From assembly GCA_942493265.1 (NCBI GenBank), contig OW818688.1, positions 3,720,001 to 3,784,000 of the forward strand: DNA of 64,000 nucleotides, read 5' to 3'. The stretch comes from UBA12481 sp942493265 (lineage in GTDB: Bacteria; Bacteroidota; Bacteroidia; Bacteroidales; UBA12481). Shown here piece after piece: positions 54,018 to 63,689 of the stretch (its first letter is position 1; every line of letters begins with the position of its first letter). The position numbers and the translations under genes are program-made. The notes beneath the pieces were generated by a model, which ran no database searches, was not told the origin of the DNA, and worked only from the letters and a program-made list of their open reading frames with translations.

Positions 54018-55811
54018 TTAAGGTTTGATGAATTTCGACCGTGGCTTTTCCTCAGAAAATAGCATTGCCGTATTAATCAAAGCCAGGTGTGAATAGGCTT
54101 GAGGGAAATTTCCCAAAAGTCTTTTTGTATTAAAATCAATGTCCTCGCTGAACAGCCCGACATGATTTCCATAAGTAAGAAGGTTTTCAAATACAGATCG
54201 GGCTTCCTCAGTTTCACCAATTCGATAGAGTGCCTGGATTAACCAGAAGGTACAGATGGTAAATGAAGAGGATGGCTTGCCAAAATCATCTGTATTCACA
54301 TAACGGTACATCAATCCATTATGAAAGAGGGCATCTTTAACCGCCTTAACAGTCTTCTTGAATTTTATATTATCGGCATTGATGAAGCCGTATTCGGCGA
54401 ATAACAGCAAGGAGGCATCAACATGCCTGCTATCATAGGTTTGGGTAAAGGTTTGCAACTCCTCATTCCATCCGTTCAATAAAACATCTTCCTTTATGGC
54501 ATCGGCAATGCAACTCCACCTTTCAACATATTCATTTTTATTCAGAAGGCCGGCAATTTTGGAGGCTCTGTCCATGGCAACCCAACTCATTACTTTCGAT
54601 AGAACATAATGCTTTTCTTCATACCTGATTTCCCAGATTCCCTGGTCAGGTTTGCTCCACTGGACGCCTATGGTTCTGGCAATGTTTCTTACGATTTCCC
54701 ATATGTCTTCAATTTCATCCAGGGTGCCCGGGAAAAACTTATAATAGGGATAAATAACATTGAGTAAGTATCCAAATACATCGTTTTGCTTTTGGCTGTA
54801 AGCGGCATTGCCAATCCTAACCGGTTTTGAATTCTCGTAACCGGCCAGGTGCGGTAGTTCTGATTCGGTAAGATCGCGTTCCCCCCTGATTCCATAAACA
54901 ATCTGAAATACATCCTGCTTTGACTTAAGGATGCCCTTGATATAGCTAAGGAAGCGCTGGGCTGCAATATCATGGCCGGTGTTAAATAAAGTCTCAATGG
55001 ACATGGAGGCATCCCGTAACCAGCAAAACCGATAATCCCAGTTTCTGATTTCACCAATCGTTTCGGGTATACTGGTCGTTACCCCTGCCAATACAGCGCC
55101 GGTTGAGTGAAACGACATTAATTTCAGCACAAGTAAGCTTCTGTCTATCTGGTCATTGAATAAACTGAATTTAGTGGATCGGTTGGTCCAGTTCAGCCAA
55201 TAAACTTTGGTCCTCTGATATTCAAGATAAACCCGGTTAATATCAATATCAATCAGCTTTTGATTATACGATACCAAAAGATATTGATTATCTGTGAGTT
55301 GTATTTCTTTTGCCTCCAGAATATCATTCAGGTCCAGACTGGAATACAGGAAAATGCAATCGGTATGATTTACTTCTGAAAAAGACCGGATGTGATGATC
55401 CCTGATTACATGGTCAACTTCATCCCTGGCATAATTAAGTTTTGGCTGGTAATTTATCCTGAATGACGGGCTTCCTGACTTTAACCTGATATAACGATAG
55501 ATTTCGGCAGGCATAAAATAATCGTTATCGCTGGTTTTATACCTGGGCATGAAGTCAATCACCTCAAAAGACCCTCGATCTGAAGTGAACGCGGTGCAAA
55601 GAATGTTGGTCCGGTAAAAATATTTCTGGTCGATGGTATAGCTCTCATCAACCACAAAACTCATGCACCCTCCCTTATCGGAATCCAGAAGTTTTGCAAA
55701 TATTGAAGGAGAATCAAAATCCGGAAGGCAACACCAATCAATACTTCCCGTTTCGGAAACAAGAGCCGCGCTTCTGCAGTTTCCGATTATACCATAATTC
55801 AAATTATTCAT
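54018..55811 (-). CDS. Glycoside hydrolase family 15 protein
   Basis: From the ATG at 55811 the protein has 597 residues; the TTG at 55817 is rejected. The start, NNLNYGIIGNCRSAALVSETGSIDWCCLPDFDSPSIFAKLLD, and later RNWDYRFCWLRDASMSIETLF match bacterial GH15 proteins, which include glucoamylase-like enzymes and trehalases. There is no signal peptide, so it is cytoplasmic. Linked to trehalose synthesis, a trehalase role is likely but not proved. Confidence 0.9.
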   Translation of the reverse strand: MNNLNYGIIGNCRSAALVSETGSIDWCCLPDFDSPSIFAKLLDSDKGGCMSFVVDESYTIDQKYFYRTNILCTAFTSDRGSFEVIDFMPRYKTSDNDYFMPAEIYRYIRLKSGSPSFRINYQPKLNYARDEVDHVIRDHHIRSFSEVNHTDCIFLYSSLDLNDILEAKEIQLTDNQYLLVSYNQKLIDIDINRVYLEYQRTKVYWLNWTNRSTKFSLFNDQIDRSLLVLKLMSFHSTGAVLAGVTTSIPETIGEIRNWDYRFCWLRDASMSIETLFNTGHDIAAQRFLSYIKGILKSKQDVFQIVYGIRGERDLTESELPHLAGYENSKPVRIGNAAYSQKQNDVFGYLLNVIYPYYKFFPGTLDEIEDIWEIVRNIARTIGVQWSKPDQGIWEIRYEEKHYVLSKVMSWVAMDRASKIAGLLNKNEYVERWSCIADAIKEDVLLNGWNEELQTFTQTYDSRHVDASLLLFAEYGFINADNIKFKKTVKAVKDALFHNGLMYRYVNTDDFGKPSSSFTICTFWLIQALYRIGETEEARSVFENLLTYGNHVGLFSEDIDFNTKRLLGNFPQAYSHLALINTAMLFSEEKPRSKFIKP

Positions 55812-55905
55812 AAACAATCTTCTAAAACCTTTAAGATAGGAAAGATTGTCTGATTATGAGCAATTATATCAAAAGAAACAGCCGATTTCTCAGGAGTGTT
55901 TTCTA

Positions 55906-57024
55906 TTATTCCGGCAGTTTCAGCAACAGATTTTTCAGTGCAATTGTCATTGCCGGCTGGTATCCTGACAAATCCTCAATGTGAAAAATGAACCGCCCGG
56001 TGCTGCGCTGATCCGGTTGCCAGGTGGTCAGTCCCAGGTCATCACAGGTTACTCCCACCGGGATAAAGGAACATACCGCCTTTTTGTCCGAGCTCAGGTC
56101 AACGATCTCCCCCTCGGGTGTGACCTTTTTGCCTGCTGCATGCAGGAATCCTGCGGTACACCACATATTTCGCATCAGCTTGCCCTGCTTCGATAAAAGT
56201 TCCTCCTCGGGCTCCCCGTTCAGATAGGAAAACCAATTGTTTCCGCTTTTCCTGTCGAGCATGAACAAAAAGAAGTTCTGCAGCTTTTTCGGAAGATAAG
56301 GAAGTACATCGCCCTGTAAAAACTTGTAATAGGTTCCGTACTCCCCGAATCTCATGATTTCCCTGCTGAAACAGGGGAGCCAGTATACCGGGCAGGGAGC
56401 ATCAAATATGGCAGCATACGCCGATGGATTGAGTGACACATTGTATTCCACCCTTTTATCCTCCGCCAGATAGGCAGATCCGGCATTTAAATAAATCCCC
56501 CTGCACTTTTTCTTAAATAATTCAGGATCCTTTTTCAAGGCAATGGCGACATCCGTTGCCGTTCCGATAATGTTCACAACCACCGGTTCAGACGAATTCC
56601 TCAAGGTATTCAACAACCAATCAACACCTTGCAAATCCAGCGGATCAGCGCCCGATGCAACATCATTCCGGCTCTTCATCAGATTTGAGGTCCCAACCAC
56701 GGCCGGCACTGCAGTACCGGTATAGTAATTCATTTGAGCAACCGCCATCACATCAGGTTCACTGAGGTCAACCCGGCTCGGATAATCTATCAATACCCCT
56801 TTCAGGTCGATTAAACCCAAATGGTTGAGTGCGTATATGCTGGCCAGGTCAAAGTGGTCGTCGGGATCCCCATGAACATGGTACAGATCAGTTGCGTGGA
56901 TCATGGGTGTTGCCGGTCTGGATTTTTTACGGGTTTGACCCGTCAGGGTACCCGCGAATAGAATACTGATGATCACCAGAGTTCCAAAATAAACCAGCAA
57001 TAACTTGAATTTTAACCTGTTCAT
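55906..57024 (-). CDS. Exported nucleoside hydrolase-like protein
   Basis: The protein has 372 residues. Residues 1-30 are a signal peptide or anchor. DPDDHFDLASIYAL (52-65) replaces the D-x-D-x-G-x-D-D calcium motif of inosine-uridine nucleoside hydrolases, and VNIIGTATDVAIALKKDPELF is the second family block; CRGIYLNAGSA is the third. The first motif differs from the consensus, so activity on nucleosides is uncertain. It is transcribed towards the trehalose genes, 89 bp away. Confidence 0.75.
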   Translation of the reverse strand: MNRLKFKLLLVYFGTLVIISILFAGTLTGQTRKKSRPATPMIHATDLYHVHGDPDDHFDLASIYALNHLGLIDLKGVLIDYPSRVDLSEPDVMAVAQMNYYTGTAVPAVVGTSNLMKSRNDVASGADPLDLQGVDWLLNTLRNSSEPVVVNIIGTATDVAIALKKDPELFKKKCRGIYLNAGSAYLAEDKRVEYNVSLNPSAYAAIFDAPCPVYWLPCFSREIMRFGEYGTYYKFLQGDVLPYLPKKLQNFFLFMLDRKSGNNWFSYLNGEPEEELLSKQGKLMRNMWCTAGFLHAAGKKVTPEGEIVDLSSDKKAVCSFIPVGVTCDDLGLTTWQPDQRSTGRFIFHIEDLSGYQPAMTIALKNLLLKLPE

Positions 57025-57036
57025 GATTTTTTACAT

Positions 57037-58341
57037 TTAGGTGCATACAATTTCAAACTCCGCTCCTTCCCCTTCCCCATTGCTCAATTTGAACTGAAAA
57101 CCGTGATTGACCAGAATTTCCCGAACCAGGGTCAGCCCAATGCCCTGACCACCGGATTTGGTTGAAAAGAATGGGGTGAACAACCGGTCCACGGATTCAG
57201 GGGATAATCCGGGTCCATCATCGCGGATGATAATCCTAACCGGGTCCGATTGTGTCGATATTCTGATACATCCGTGGTTTCCGATGGATTCCATGGAATT
57301 CTTCAAAATATTGAGAAAAACCTGCTCCATTTGACTCTGATCGGCAATGATCCTGACTTCCGGCTCCCGGTAATCCGTTTCGATTCGGATGTTACGCTCC
57401 GACAGGGAAGAGCTGAGGGAAAGAATCACATTTCTGACTGAGCCGTTCAATTCGTAAGGTTCTTTTTCCGGCATGGGAAGTTTAACCACTTCAGAGAAAT
57501 TCTGCATAAAACGGTTTAGACGGTAATTGCGCTGCACGGCCACACCAAGCATTTGAACCACCTCATCCTGTTCCTCGCGTGTTATGGATTTTCCATTATC
57601 GAGAACGGTTGTGAGGATGGAATTTACGGCACCAATTGTGTTATTGACTTCATGGGCCATCATGCGGATAAGCTTGCCATAGGCTGATTTTTCAGCCTGC
57701 CGGATTTCATCGGAAAACTCCTCGATAATAAAAAACGGGTGCCTGAAACCATGGTCCATGAAGAACAACTTTCGGTACAGATATTTCTGGCTGTCGGCCA
57801 GATCGACCTTCCTTTTTTCGCCATAATCCAGGCTAACCATTTCATTTGCAGATGGATTATTCAGGTCGCCGAGCAGCTTTCCGCTATAATCCCCTGGCAA
57901 CAATCCCATAAACCGGAAAGCCGCCGGATTGATGGACACAATTTTTTCATCGAAATCCACCGTAATGATCCCTAATGGAGAGGATTCAATGAGTAAATCG
58001 AGAAATTGATTTTTCTCCCTCACGGTTAGTCTTTCTTCCCTTAAACGGTGAATCATTCCGTTATAGACATCCACAATGGTATCGGCTTCGGAGTGCCCAT
58101 TTTTTACCAGTGTCGTCGAAAAGTCCTCCTCCCGCAACATGCTCATACTCTTGCTGATGATCTCTATCGGCTTTGAAAACCGGTTGACCAGAAAAATGGT
58201 TATTCCGAATAAAACCGGAATGGATATTTCCGCCAGTATAAGATACCAGGGGTTTCTTCCTTTTAACAGCCAAAGAGTTATGACCAGGAATACCAGGAAA
58301 ATCAGTCCCAGCCAGATAATTAACCGCTTTTTACTCTTCAT
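57037..58341 (-). CDS. Membrane sensor histidine kinase, NtrY-like
   Basis: The protein has 434 residues. Two helices at about 5-25 and 32-52 anchor it. A HAMP segment (54-105) and a PAS domain (110-205, SSPLGIITVDFDEKIVSINPAA) follow. The H-box is RMMAHEVNNTIGAVNSI with His230, then LNILKNSMESIG, IIRDDGPGLS and GGQGIGLTLVREIL. Its gene overlaps the response regulator gene by 11 bp, and the two make a matched pair. It has almost no periplasmic domain, so it senses the membrane or cytoplasm. Confidence 0.93.
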   Translation of the reverse strand: MKSKKRLIIWLGLIFLVFLVITLWLLKGRNPWYLILAEISIPVLFGITIFLVNRFSKPIEIISKSMSMLREEDFSTTLVKNGHSEADTIVDVYNGMIHRLREERLTVREKNQFLDLLIESSPLGIITVDFDEKIVSINPAAFRFMGLLPGDYSGKLLGDLNNPSANEMVSLDYGEKRKVDLADSQKYLYRKLFFMDHGFRHPFFIIEEFSDEIRQAEKSAYGKLIRMMAHEVNNTIGAVNSILTTVLDNGKSITREEQDEVVQMLGVAVQRNYRLNRFMQNFSEVVKLPMPEKEPYELNGSVRNVILSLSSSLSERNIRIETDYREPEVRIIADQSQMEQVFLNILKNSMESIGNHGCIRISTQSDPVRIIIRDDGPGLSPESVDRLFTPFFSTKSGGQGIGLTLVREILVNHGFQFKLSNGEGEGAEFEIVCT

Positions 58342-59719
58342 GGCCTGGGTGAATTCCTAATTTTTCCATCTTGCGATACAGGGTTTGACGACTGATCCCC
58401 AGCTTTTTGGCCACTTTGGTCAGATTATCGCCATAATCAGTCAGTGCATACCTGATCATATCACTTTCGGTTTGCTCGAGGGTCATTACCGGACCTTTAT
58501 GGGGCCGGCTTTCCGGAGGTTCAGGTACACCCGTGCGGGTTGCAAGAAGGAAATCATCAGCGGTGATCACCTCAACAGGTGATAGCAGGACAGTCCTCTC
58601 CACGATATTTTTCAATTCCCGGATATTGCCGTTCCAGTGCTGGCTGCAAAGCCATTCCATCCCGTTTGCTGAGAACCGTTTAACGGGCAAGTTATAAACT
58701 GAAACTGCTTTATCAGCAAAATATTCGGCAAGCAATGGGATGTCGTCCCTCCTCTGCCGCAACGGAGGAATCTCTATCTGGATCAGGTTGATCCGATACA
58801 GCAGGTCTTCACGAAATAAACCCTGATCTGCCTGATGGATTAAATTCCGGTTGGTGGCGCTTATCACCCTTACGTCCACGCTGATGGTTTGGGAATCGCC
58901 CAGCCGCTCAAAGGTTTGATCCTGAAGCACCCGTAATAATTTTATCTGGGAGGTGAGATCCAGTTCGCCGATTTCGTCAAGAAAGATGGTGCCTTTATGA
59001 GCCATTTCAAACCGGCCGGTACGATCGGCGACGGCATCGGTATAAGCTCCTTTTTTATGGCCGAACATTTCCGACTCAAACAGGCTTGAGGAGAGTCCGC
59101 CCAGGTTCACTTTAACAAACGGACCCGAATGGCGGCTGCTAAACTGGTGCAGAGCCCCGGCAATCAGTTCTTTACCGGTTCCGCTCTCTCCGGTAATCAG
59201 GACCGGTGCATGCGTAGGCCCCACCCTCCTCACCATTTCAAGTATCTCAAGTAGTTTAGGATCTTTTCCGATGATCCCCGGGAATCCCGGTTTTCGGGAT
59301 CCCGGATCATCAGAGATATGAGAATAGTTCAGGTTTCCCGAAAGTGCAATGGAAGTCTCCGCGATTTTCAGCAATTGCTGGTTATTCCAGGGCTTGGTAA
59401 TAAAATCGGCCGCACCTAGTTTAATACCCTTGACAGCCAGTTCAACTGATCCCCATGCAGTGATCAGGATTACCGGAATGGCCGGCTTTAAAAGCCTGAT
59501 TTTCTGAAGAATTTCCAGTCCTTCATCTCCGGTAATGGTCATGGAGAAGTTCATGTCGAGCAACACCAGACTAAAATCCCCCTGTCTGACTTTGTTCAGG
59601 ATTTCTTCAGGTGCAGCGGCAAGTTCAACCTCGTAACCCGATTTGGTCAGGAGAAATTTAAGCGAACTCCTGATGGCCAGATCATCGTCGCAAACCAATA
59701 TTCTAGAGGGTTTCGTCAT
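58331..59719 (-). CDS. Sigma-54-dependent response regulator, NtrC family
   Basis: From the ATG at 59719 the protein has 462 residues; the ORF reaches 59884, but the added residues overlap the preceding gene and lack a start context. Receiver: ILVCDDDLAIRSSLK, Asp55 in LLDMNFS, and Lys109 in ITKPW. AAA+ domain: GESGTGKELIAGAL Walker A at about 177, GAYTDA in the sigma-54 contact loop (consensus GAFTGA) and IFLDEIGEL. The end is a Fis HTH, TKVAKKLGISRQTLYRKMEKLG. It activates sigma-54 promoters when phosphorylated by the adjacent kinase. Its targets may include the permease genes nearby, though I found no clear sigma-54 site there. Confidence 0.95.
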   Translation of the reverse strand: MTKPSRILVCDDDLAIRSSLKFLLTKSGYEVELAAAPEEILNKVRQGDFSLVLLDMNFSMTITGDEGLEILQKIRLLKPAIPVILITAWGSVELAVKGIKLGAADFITKPWNNQQLLKIAETSIALSGNLNYSHISDDPGSRKPGFPGIIGKDPKLLEILEMVRRVGPTHAPVLITGESGTGKELIAGALHQFSSRHSGPFVKVNLGGLSSSLFESEMFGHKKGAYTDAVADRTGRFEMAHKGTIFLDEIGELDLTSQIKLLRVLQDQTFERLGDSQTISVDVRVISATNRNLIHQADQGLFREDLLYRINLIQIEIPPLRQRRDDIPLLAEYFADKAVSVYNLPVKRFSANGMEWLCSQHWNGNIRELKNIVERTVLLSPVEVITADDFLLATRTGVPEPPESRPHKGPVMTLEQTESDMIRYALTDYGDNLTKVAKKLGISRQTLYRKMEKLGIHPGHEE

Positions 59720-59763
59720 TCTTTCCGAAAATAAGCATAAAATATGATACAGAGAAGTGTCAT

Positions 59764-59779
59764 CCCGTCGAAAGACGGG
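59764..59779. repeat. Small GAAA-loop hairpin
   Basis: CCCGTC and GACGGG pair around GAAA. It lies between the redoxin gene and the response regulator gene, without a T-run. Confidence 0.5.
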
Positions 59780-59813
59780 ACCCCGTCGCATTAAGCGAAA
59801 TTCTATAAAAGCT

Positions 59814-61103
59814 TTACATTTTGAAATGCTTGGCCAGATTTTTCTCCCAATTAAATATTTCAAATTTATCTGCAATACGGCCATCCGGACCGATCAAAAA
59901 GCAGGTGCGGGAGCAGTAATCAGGACGATATTTTTTTGCAAAATCAGCGTTTTCAGGGGTATCGGCATTAACCAGCTTTCCGGTCTGGTCCCACTGTTCT
60001 ATAAATTTCAGATATCCACCGGCCCGGTCAATCACAACCATATCCAGCTTTGATCCGTATTTATCAGCCAGATCCTTATAAACCTCCTGACTGCCCGGAA
60101 GTGAGTAACATGCTGATATATTTACCAGTAATACACTTGCACCTTTATAATCTTTTAACGAAACAGAGTCTCCGTTTGTGGCAAGGCATTTAAAATCCGG
60201 TGCTATCGAACCTATTTGTGTTCCTGCAATATCCTGATAATGGTCCTCCCGGACCAACGTTATGGTACTGGCATTATTTGAGATATCTTCAAATTTATAG
60301 ATACCCTCTTTCAACTTTAAATATTCCCCTATTTGCAGGGTCTCACCCCTGAGTACGGTATCTCTTTTAAATCCATTCGCTCCGATTAATGCTAATTGGG
60401 GCTTGTAAAACCAAAAACGGGTATCCCAAAAAAACAGTTCAACCTCATAATTGGATTTCTCCAATGTCAGTTCAGCTGTAAAATGCTGATTTGACAGGAA
60501 CCATATTCCTTCTCTTTTCCAGGTTCCGATTGTAATCCAGTTCGATGCGGTGACATATTGCATTCCGTTAAAAATGGTATAGTCACACTTGAAGAGTTTT
60601 TCCGTTGACTTAAAATCCAATTTCTCAACCGGGCGAATCGGATCATCGCGAAAATCCTTGTTATTATTTTCATCCACAATGAGAATGGTATCCTGCCCTC
60701 TCATCCCCCTGAGGAAACAGACTGAATTCTCCTTATACGTAAGCAATCTGGAGGGATTAAACTTCTTATGGTCAATAAGAGCTTTATAATATTTGCTGGT
60801 ATCATTACCTGCTTTAATTGTCCTTTCATAGCCAAAGGTGTTATAATCGGCGAGTTCAACGGCCACCTGGATATCCTGAATATTATCCGGCAGGATGACA
60901 TCAAATTTTAAAGAATCCGGAATCTGGAATCTCAGATCATTAATCCCCGACATATAATACATAAGCCCCGGACCCTTAATCTGTTTCGTCTTCAGAATCA
61001 AAGTATCAGGCAGGTTTGCAGACTGCCCCTTACATTCAATTCCCAAACTCATCACAAACAACAATCCTCCAATCAAAAAAGCCCCTATTATATTATTTTT
61101 CAT
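59814..61103 (-). CDS. Exported protein with C-terminal redoxin-like domain lacking CXXC
   Basis: The protein has 429 residues and a signal peptide ending near GIECKGQS. Residues 30-290 are a beta-rich N-terminal part of the type often found in Bacteroidota before thioredoxin-like domains. Residues 296-429 are thioredoxin-like (GSIAPDFKCLATNGDSVSLKDYKGASVLLVNISACYSLPGSQEVYKDL is the usual fold order). The active site reads A-C332-Y-S-L, with no second Cys. Two other Cys, C397 and C401 (Y-C-S-R-T-C), fall near the normal cis-Pro loop. Its redox role is therefore uncertain. Confidence 0.75.
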   Translation of the reverse strand: MKNNIIGAFLIGGLLFVMSLGIECKGQSANLPDTLILKTKQIKGPGLMYYMSGINDLRFQIPDSLKFDVILPDNIQDIQVAVELADYNTFGYERTIKAGNDTSKYYKALIDHKKFNPSRLLTYKENSVCFLRGMRGQDTILIVDENNNKDFRDDPIRPVEKLDFKSTEKLFKCDYTIFNGMQYVTASNWITIGTWKREGIWFLSNQHFTAELTLEKSNYEVELFFWDTRFWFYKPQLALIGANGFKRDTVLRGETLQIGEYLKLKEGIYKFEDISNNASTITLVREDHYQDIAGTQIGSIAPDFKCLATNGDSVSLKDYKGASVLLVNISACYSLPGSQEVYKDLADKYGSKLDMVVIDRAGGYLKFIEQWDQTGKLVNADTPENADFAKKYRPDYCSRTCFLIGPDGRIADKFEIFNWEKNLAKHFKM

Positions 61104-61131
61104 ATCGTTATTCTTAAATTAATCCGTGTTT

Positions 61132-61189
61132 CTCCATGTCTCCACGTCTCCGTGGTAATTCTCTTTCCCCATGTCTCCGTGGTTAATCT
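61132..61189. repeat. Short imperfect intergenic repeats
   Basis: CATGTCTCC occurs at 61135-61143 and 61170-61178, and TCTCCGTGGT at 61147-61156 and 61174-61183. They form a tandem, slightly degenerate repeat that ends at the permease stop codon. Confidence 0.6.
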
Positions 61190-62383
61190 CTATTCCGTCT
61201 TCAGCGCATCCGCCGGCCGGATCTTAGCCGCTAACGATGCCGGAATCCAGGTGCTGAGTAAAATCAGCAGAACCATCACAATAATGCTGATGGCAACCGA
61301 CAGATACATTACATCAGGCCCCACTTTTGTTATCCTGATCGAGGGAACCTGAATATAGACCAGCGCCACCACCAACATGCCCAGTCCACCCAATACCAGG
61401 TTTTCAAGAATCAACTGAGTTTTGATTGATCTGCCTGTCGATCCCAGTGCCCGCTTCACCCCAATTTCATGAATACGCAAATTGGTGTTGTACCACAGGA
61501 TACCGATAACACCCAGCAAAACATTGATCATCACGAAGAAAGCCAGTAATACACCGAGGTATTTGCGCTGAAGCCTGTCCAGATTCTCGGTGCTGCGCAT
61601 GTTCTCAAAGGAATTCAATGAACGGATCAGCCAGATTTTAGGATCTAATACCGAAAACACTTCACTTTCAGCAATTCGAAGAAAATTATTCTGTTGGCCG
61701 GGCTTAGTCCTGACAAGGATCTCCAGCCACCTTGCACGCACAATTTCTTGATTGTACACAAACCCCATAACCTGTGGTTCTTCAAAGTCAGTTCGTTTAA
61801 ACTCTTCGACCACTCCGATGATTTCCAACCTGCAGGGTTCCGGGTTTGGGAGCATCTTGCCGACAGCATCACCATTGAAATATTTTTCCTCTATGGATTT
61901 GCTGACCAGTACCGGCTTGATGGACTTAGCCAGGTCGCTGTCATTAAACCATCTGCCTTTCAGTGGTTTAACCTTCATTACCTTCGCGTAATCAATATCC
62001 ACATTCATTCTGTTTATGAACACTTCTTCCTCCCCAAAAAGATGAACACATCCTTCCGGACAACAGTAAAACGGAGATGCATTACCCGCAAACGACACAG
62101 ATTCTACCATTTCCATTGAAACCAGTCTTAATTTAAGCTTTGCAAAAAGCTCCTGGTGGATCTGATCGAGGTAACCATCTCCATTCGGATTCTCCATATT
62201 GTATAATGCCAGACTTACCACGTTCCGCATATCATAGCTGGTTTTGATACTTCGGATCCGAACCCTTTCAGTGATATAAACCGTAAGATTTACCAATACC
62301 AGCGAAATGATAAACAGCTCAATGAACACCAGCAAATTCCGCATCCGGTTGTTCCAGAGGGTTTTAAAAAATATTCTGATCAT
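61190..62383 (-). CDS. ABC transporter permease, MacB/FtsX type
   Basis: The protein has 397 residues. Helix 1 (LLVFIELFIISLVLVNLTVYI) is followed by a large periplasmic domain (about 45-275), then three helices with VIGILWYNTNLRIHEIGVKRALGSTGRSIKTQLILENLVLG, the FtsX signature, and a C-terminal AAKIRPADALKTE. These permeases transmit force across the membrane rather than forming a channel. Its start overlaps the upstream permease stop by 4 bp (62380-62383). Confidence 0.92.
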   Translation of the reverse strand: MIRIFFKTLWNNRMRNLLVFIELFIISLVLVNLTVYITERVRIRSIKTSYDMRNVVSLALYNMENPNGDGYLDQIHQELFAKLKLRLVSMEMVESVSFAGNASPFYCCPEGCVHLFGEEEVFINRMNVDIDYAKVMKVKPLKGRWFNDSDLAKSIKPVLVSKSIEEKYFNGDAVGKMLPNPEPCRLEIIGVVEEFKRTDFEEPQVMGFVYNQEIVRARWLEILVRTKPGQQNNFLRIAESEVFSVLDPKIWLIRSLNSFENMRSTENLDRLQRKYLGVLLAFFVMINVLLGVIGILWYNTNLRIHEIGVKRALGSTGRSIKTQLILENLVLGGLGMLVVALVYIQVPSIRITKVGPDVMYLSVAISIIVMVLLILLSTWIPASLAAKIRPADALKTE

Positions 62384-63654
62384 ATTTCGCCTCCTTTCAG
62401 ATATTTAACCGGTTTCATGCGCGACATCCGGATGGCAGGCAGAACGCCTGAAAGCATTCCAAACAATAAACAAACTCCAAGTGCAATTCCGAAAACCAGG
62501 AAATCAAATGAAAAACTCATCGGAACAGTTGTCCCGGCCTTAACCGGTATATTCAGGGTATTACCTAATAGGGCGACCACCAAAAATGACAGGACAATGC
62601 CAATAATACCACCTGCAAGTGTGAGCACCAGATTCTCAAAAATAAACTGTCCCTTCAGCACCGCCGAGCTGGCTCCAAATGACTTCCGGACAGCGATTTC
62701 CTCGCCTCGTTCGCGGATACGGGCAAAGTTGAGGGCCATCAGGTTGACGGCGGGAAGAAAAATAAATCCGAATCCCCACAACAGGTACTTGCGGAGAAGT
62801 GCCCATGGGCCGTTATCCTCCTCCGGGTCAAATGCGGCAAAGAGATCCTGCCACTGGGTATTCGGCCCGCGGAGAAAAAGAACGAATTTTGGATCCGCAA
62901 CATCAATCCTGTTGATGGTCTCCTGCACTTCCTTCCGTATCGCAGGCAGCTTCGATCGGTCACCCGCCATAAATGCCATGCGGAAAGAGCCCATATATGC
63001 AGGTGCAAAACAGTTTGGGCATGGTCTTTCAACATTCATGGTATAGGGATAAAACAACCCTGACAGCAGGTTCTGTGAGGAAGTCGACGGATCTTCCACT
63101 ACACCCACCACCGTATAGGAACGGTTCGGCATTTTTAACTGTTTGCCGAGCACTTCTTTTTCATCTCCGAAGAAAATCACCTTCATGCTTTCCGTAATGA
63201 CCGCATAATTGCTTGCATTAAGCACATCTTCAGTAGTATACGGATGTCCCTGGAGAAATTTGAAATCGAATACTTTCCAAAAATCCGCATCTGTTGCCAT
63301 ACTTCCCTTGCTGTAATGTTCGCCATTCTGCATGAATTCCATTTCTCCGCCATAGTACATGGTTGTCAGGTCGGCACTCTTGATATTCTTCAGATAATCC
63401 TCACAAATCTTTCTGGGAATGTTCGAGAAAACATGATTTTCTGCCTTATTCGGTGTGCGGACTTTGAACCGGCTGGCAACTACAATATTTCTCAGATTCT
63501 TTTCCGGCCCGGAACCTTTCACCACCTTATTCACCGTCATGCTGAAAATCATCACAAACATGATAGTCAGACTGATCCCGAAAAGGCTTAGGAAAGTAAA
63601 CAACTTATTCTGGCGGGCCACTTTCCAGAATGTTTTCAGATAATTTCTTATCAT
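62380..63654 (-). CDS. ABC transporter permease, MacB/FtsX type
   Basis: The protein has 424 residues, with a MacB-like periplasmic domain after the first helix (LFTFLSLFGISLTIMFVMIFSM) and the FtsX block RIRERGEEIAVRKSFGASSAVLKGQFIFENLVL. The end is RMSRMKPVKYLKGGEI. It pairs with the downstream permease as a heterodimer, presumably with the ATPase that ends at 63825. Export of a peptide, lipoprotein or drug is possible. Confidence 0.92.
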   Translation of the reverse strand: MIRNYLKTFWKVARQNKLFTFLSLFGISLTIMFVMIFSMTVNKVVKGSGPEKNLRNIVVASRFKVRTPNKAENHVFSNIPRKICEDYLKNIKSADLTTMYYGGEMEFMQNGEHYSKGSMATDADFWKVFDFKFLQGHPYTTEDVLNASNYAVITESMKVIFFGDEKEVLGKQLKMPNRSYTVVGVVEDPSTSSQNLLSGLFYPYTMNVERPCPNCFAPAYMGSFRMAFMAGDRSKLPAIRKEVQETINRIDVADPKFVLFLRGPNTQWQDLFAAFDPEEDNGPWALLRKYLLWGFGFIFLPAVNLMALNFARIRERGEEIAVRKSFGASSAVLKGQFIFENLVLTLAGGIIGIVLSFLVVALLGNTLNIPVKAGTTVPMSFSFDFLVFGIALGVCLLFGMLSGVLPAIRMSRMKPVKYLKGGEI

Positions 63655-63689
63655 GGTTTAATAATTATTTTTTGGGATATTTTTAAGAG

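Noticed and set aside
59720..59884. Longer form of the response regulator
   Set aside because: The added 55 residues overlap the redoxin gene by 71 bp and lead into the normal receiver start without a fold; the ATG at 59719 fits the family.
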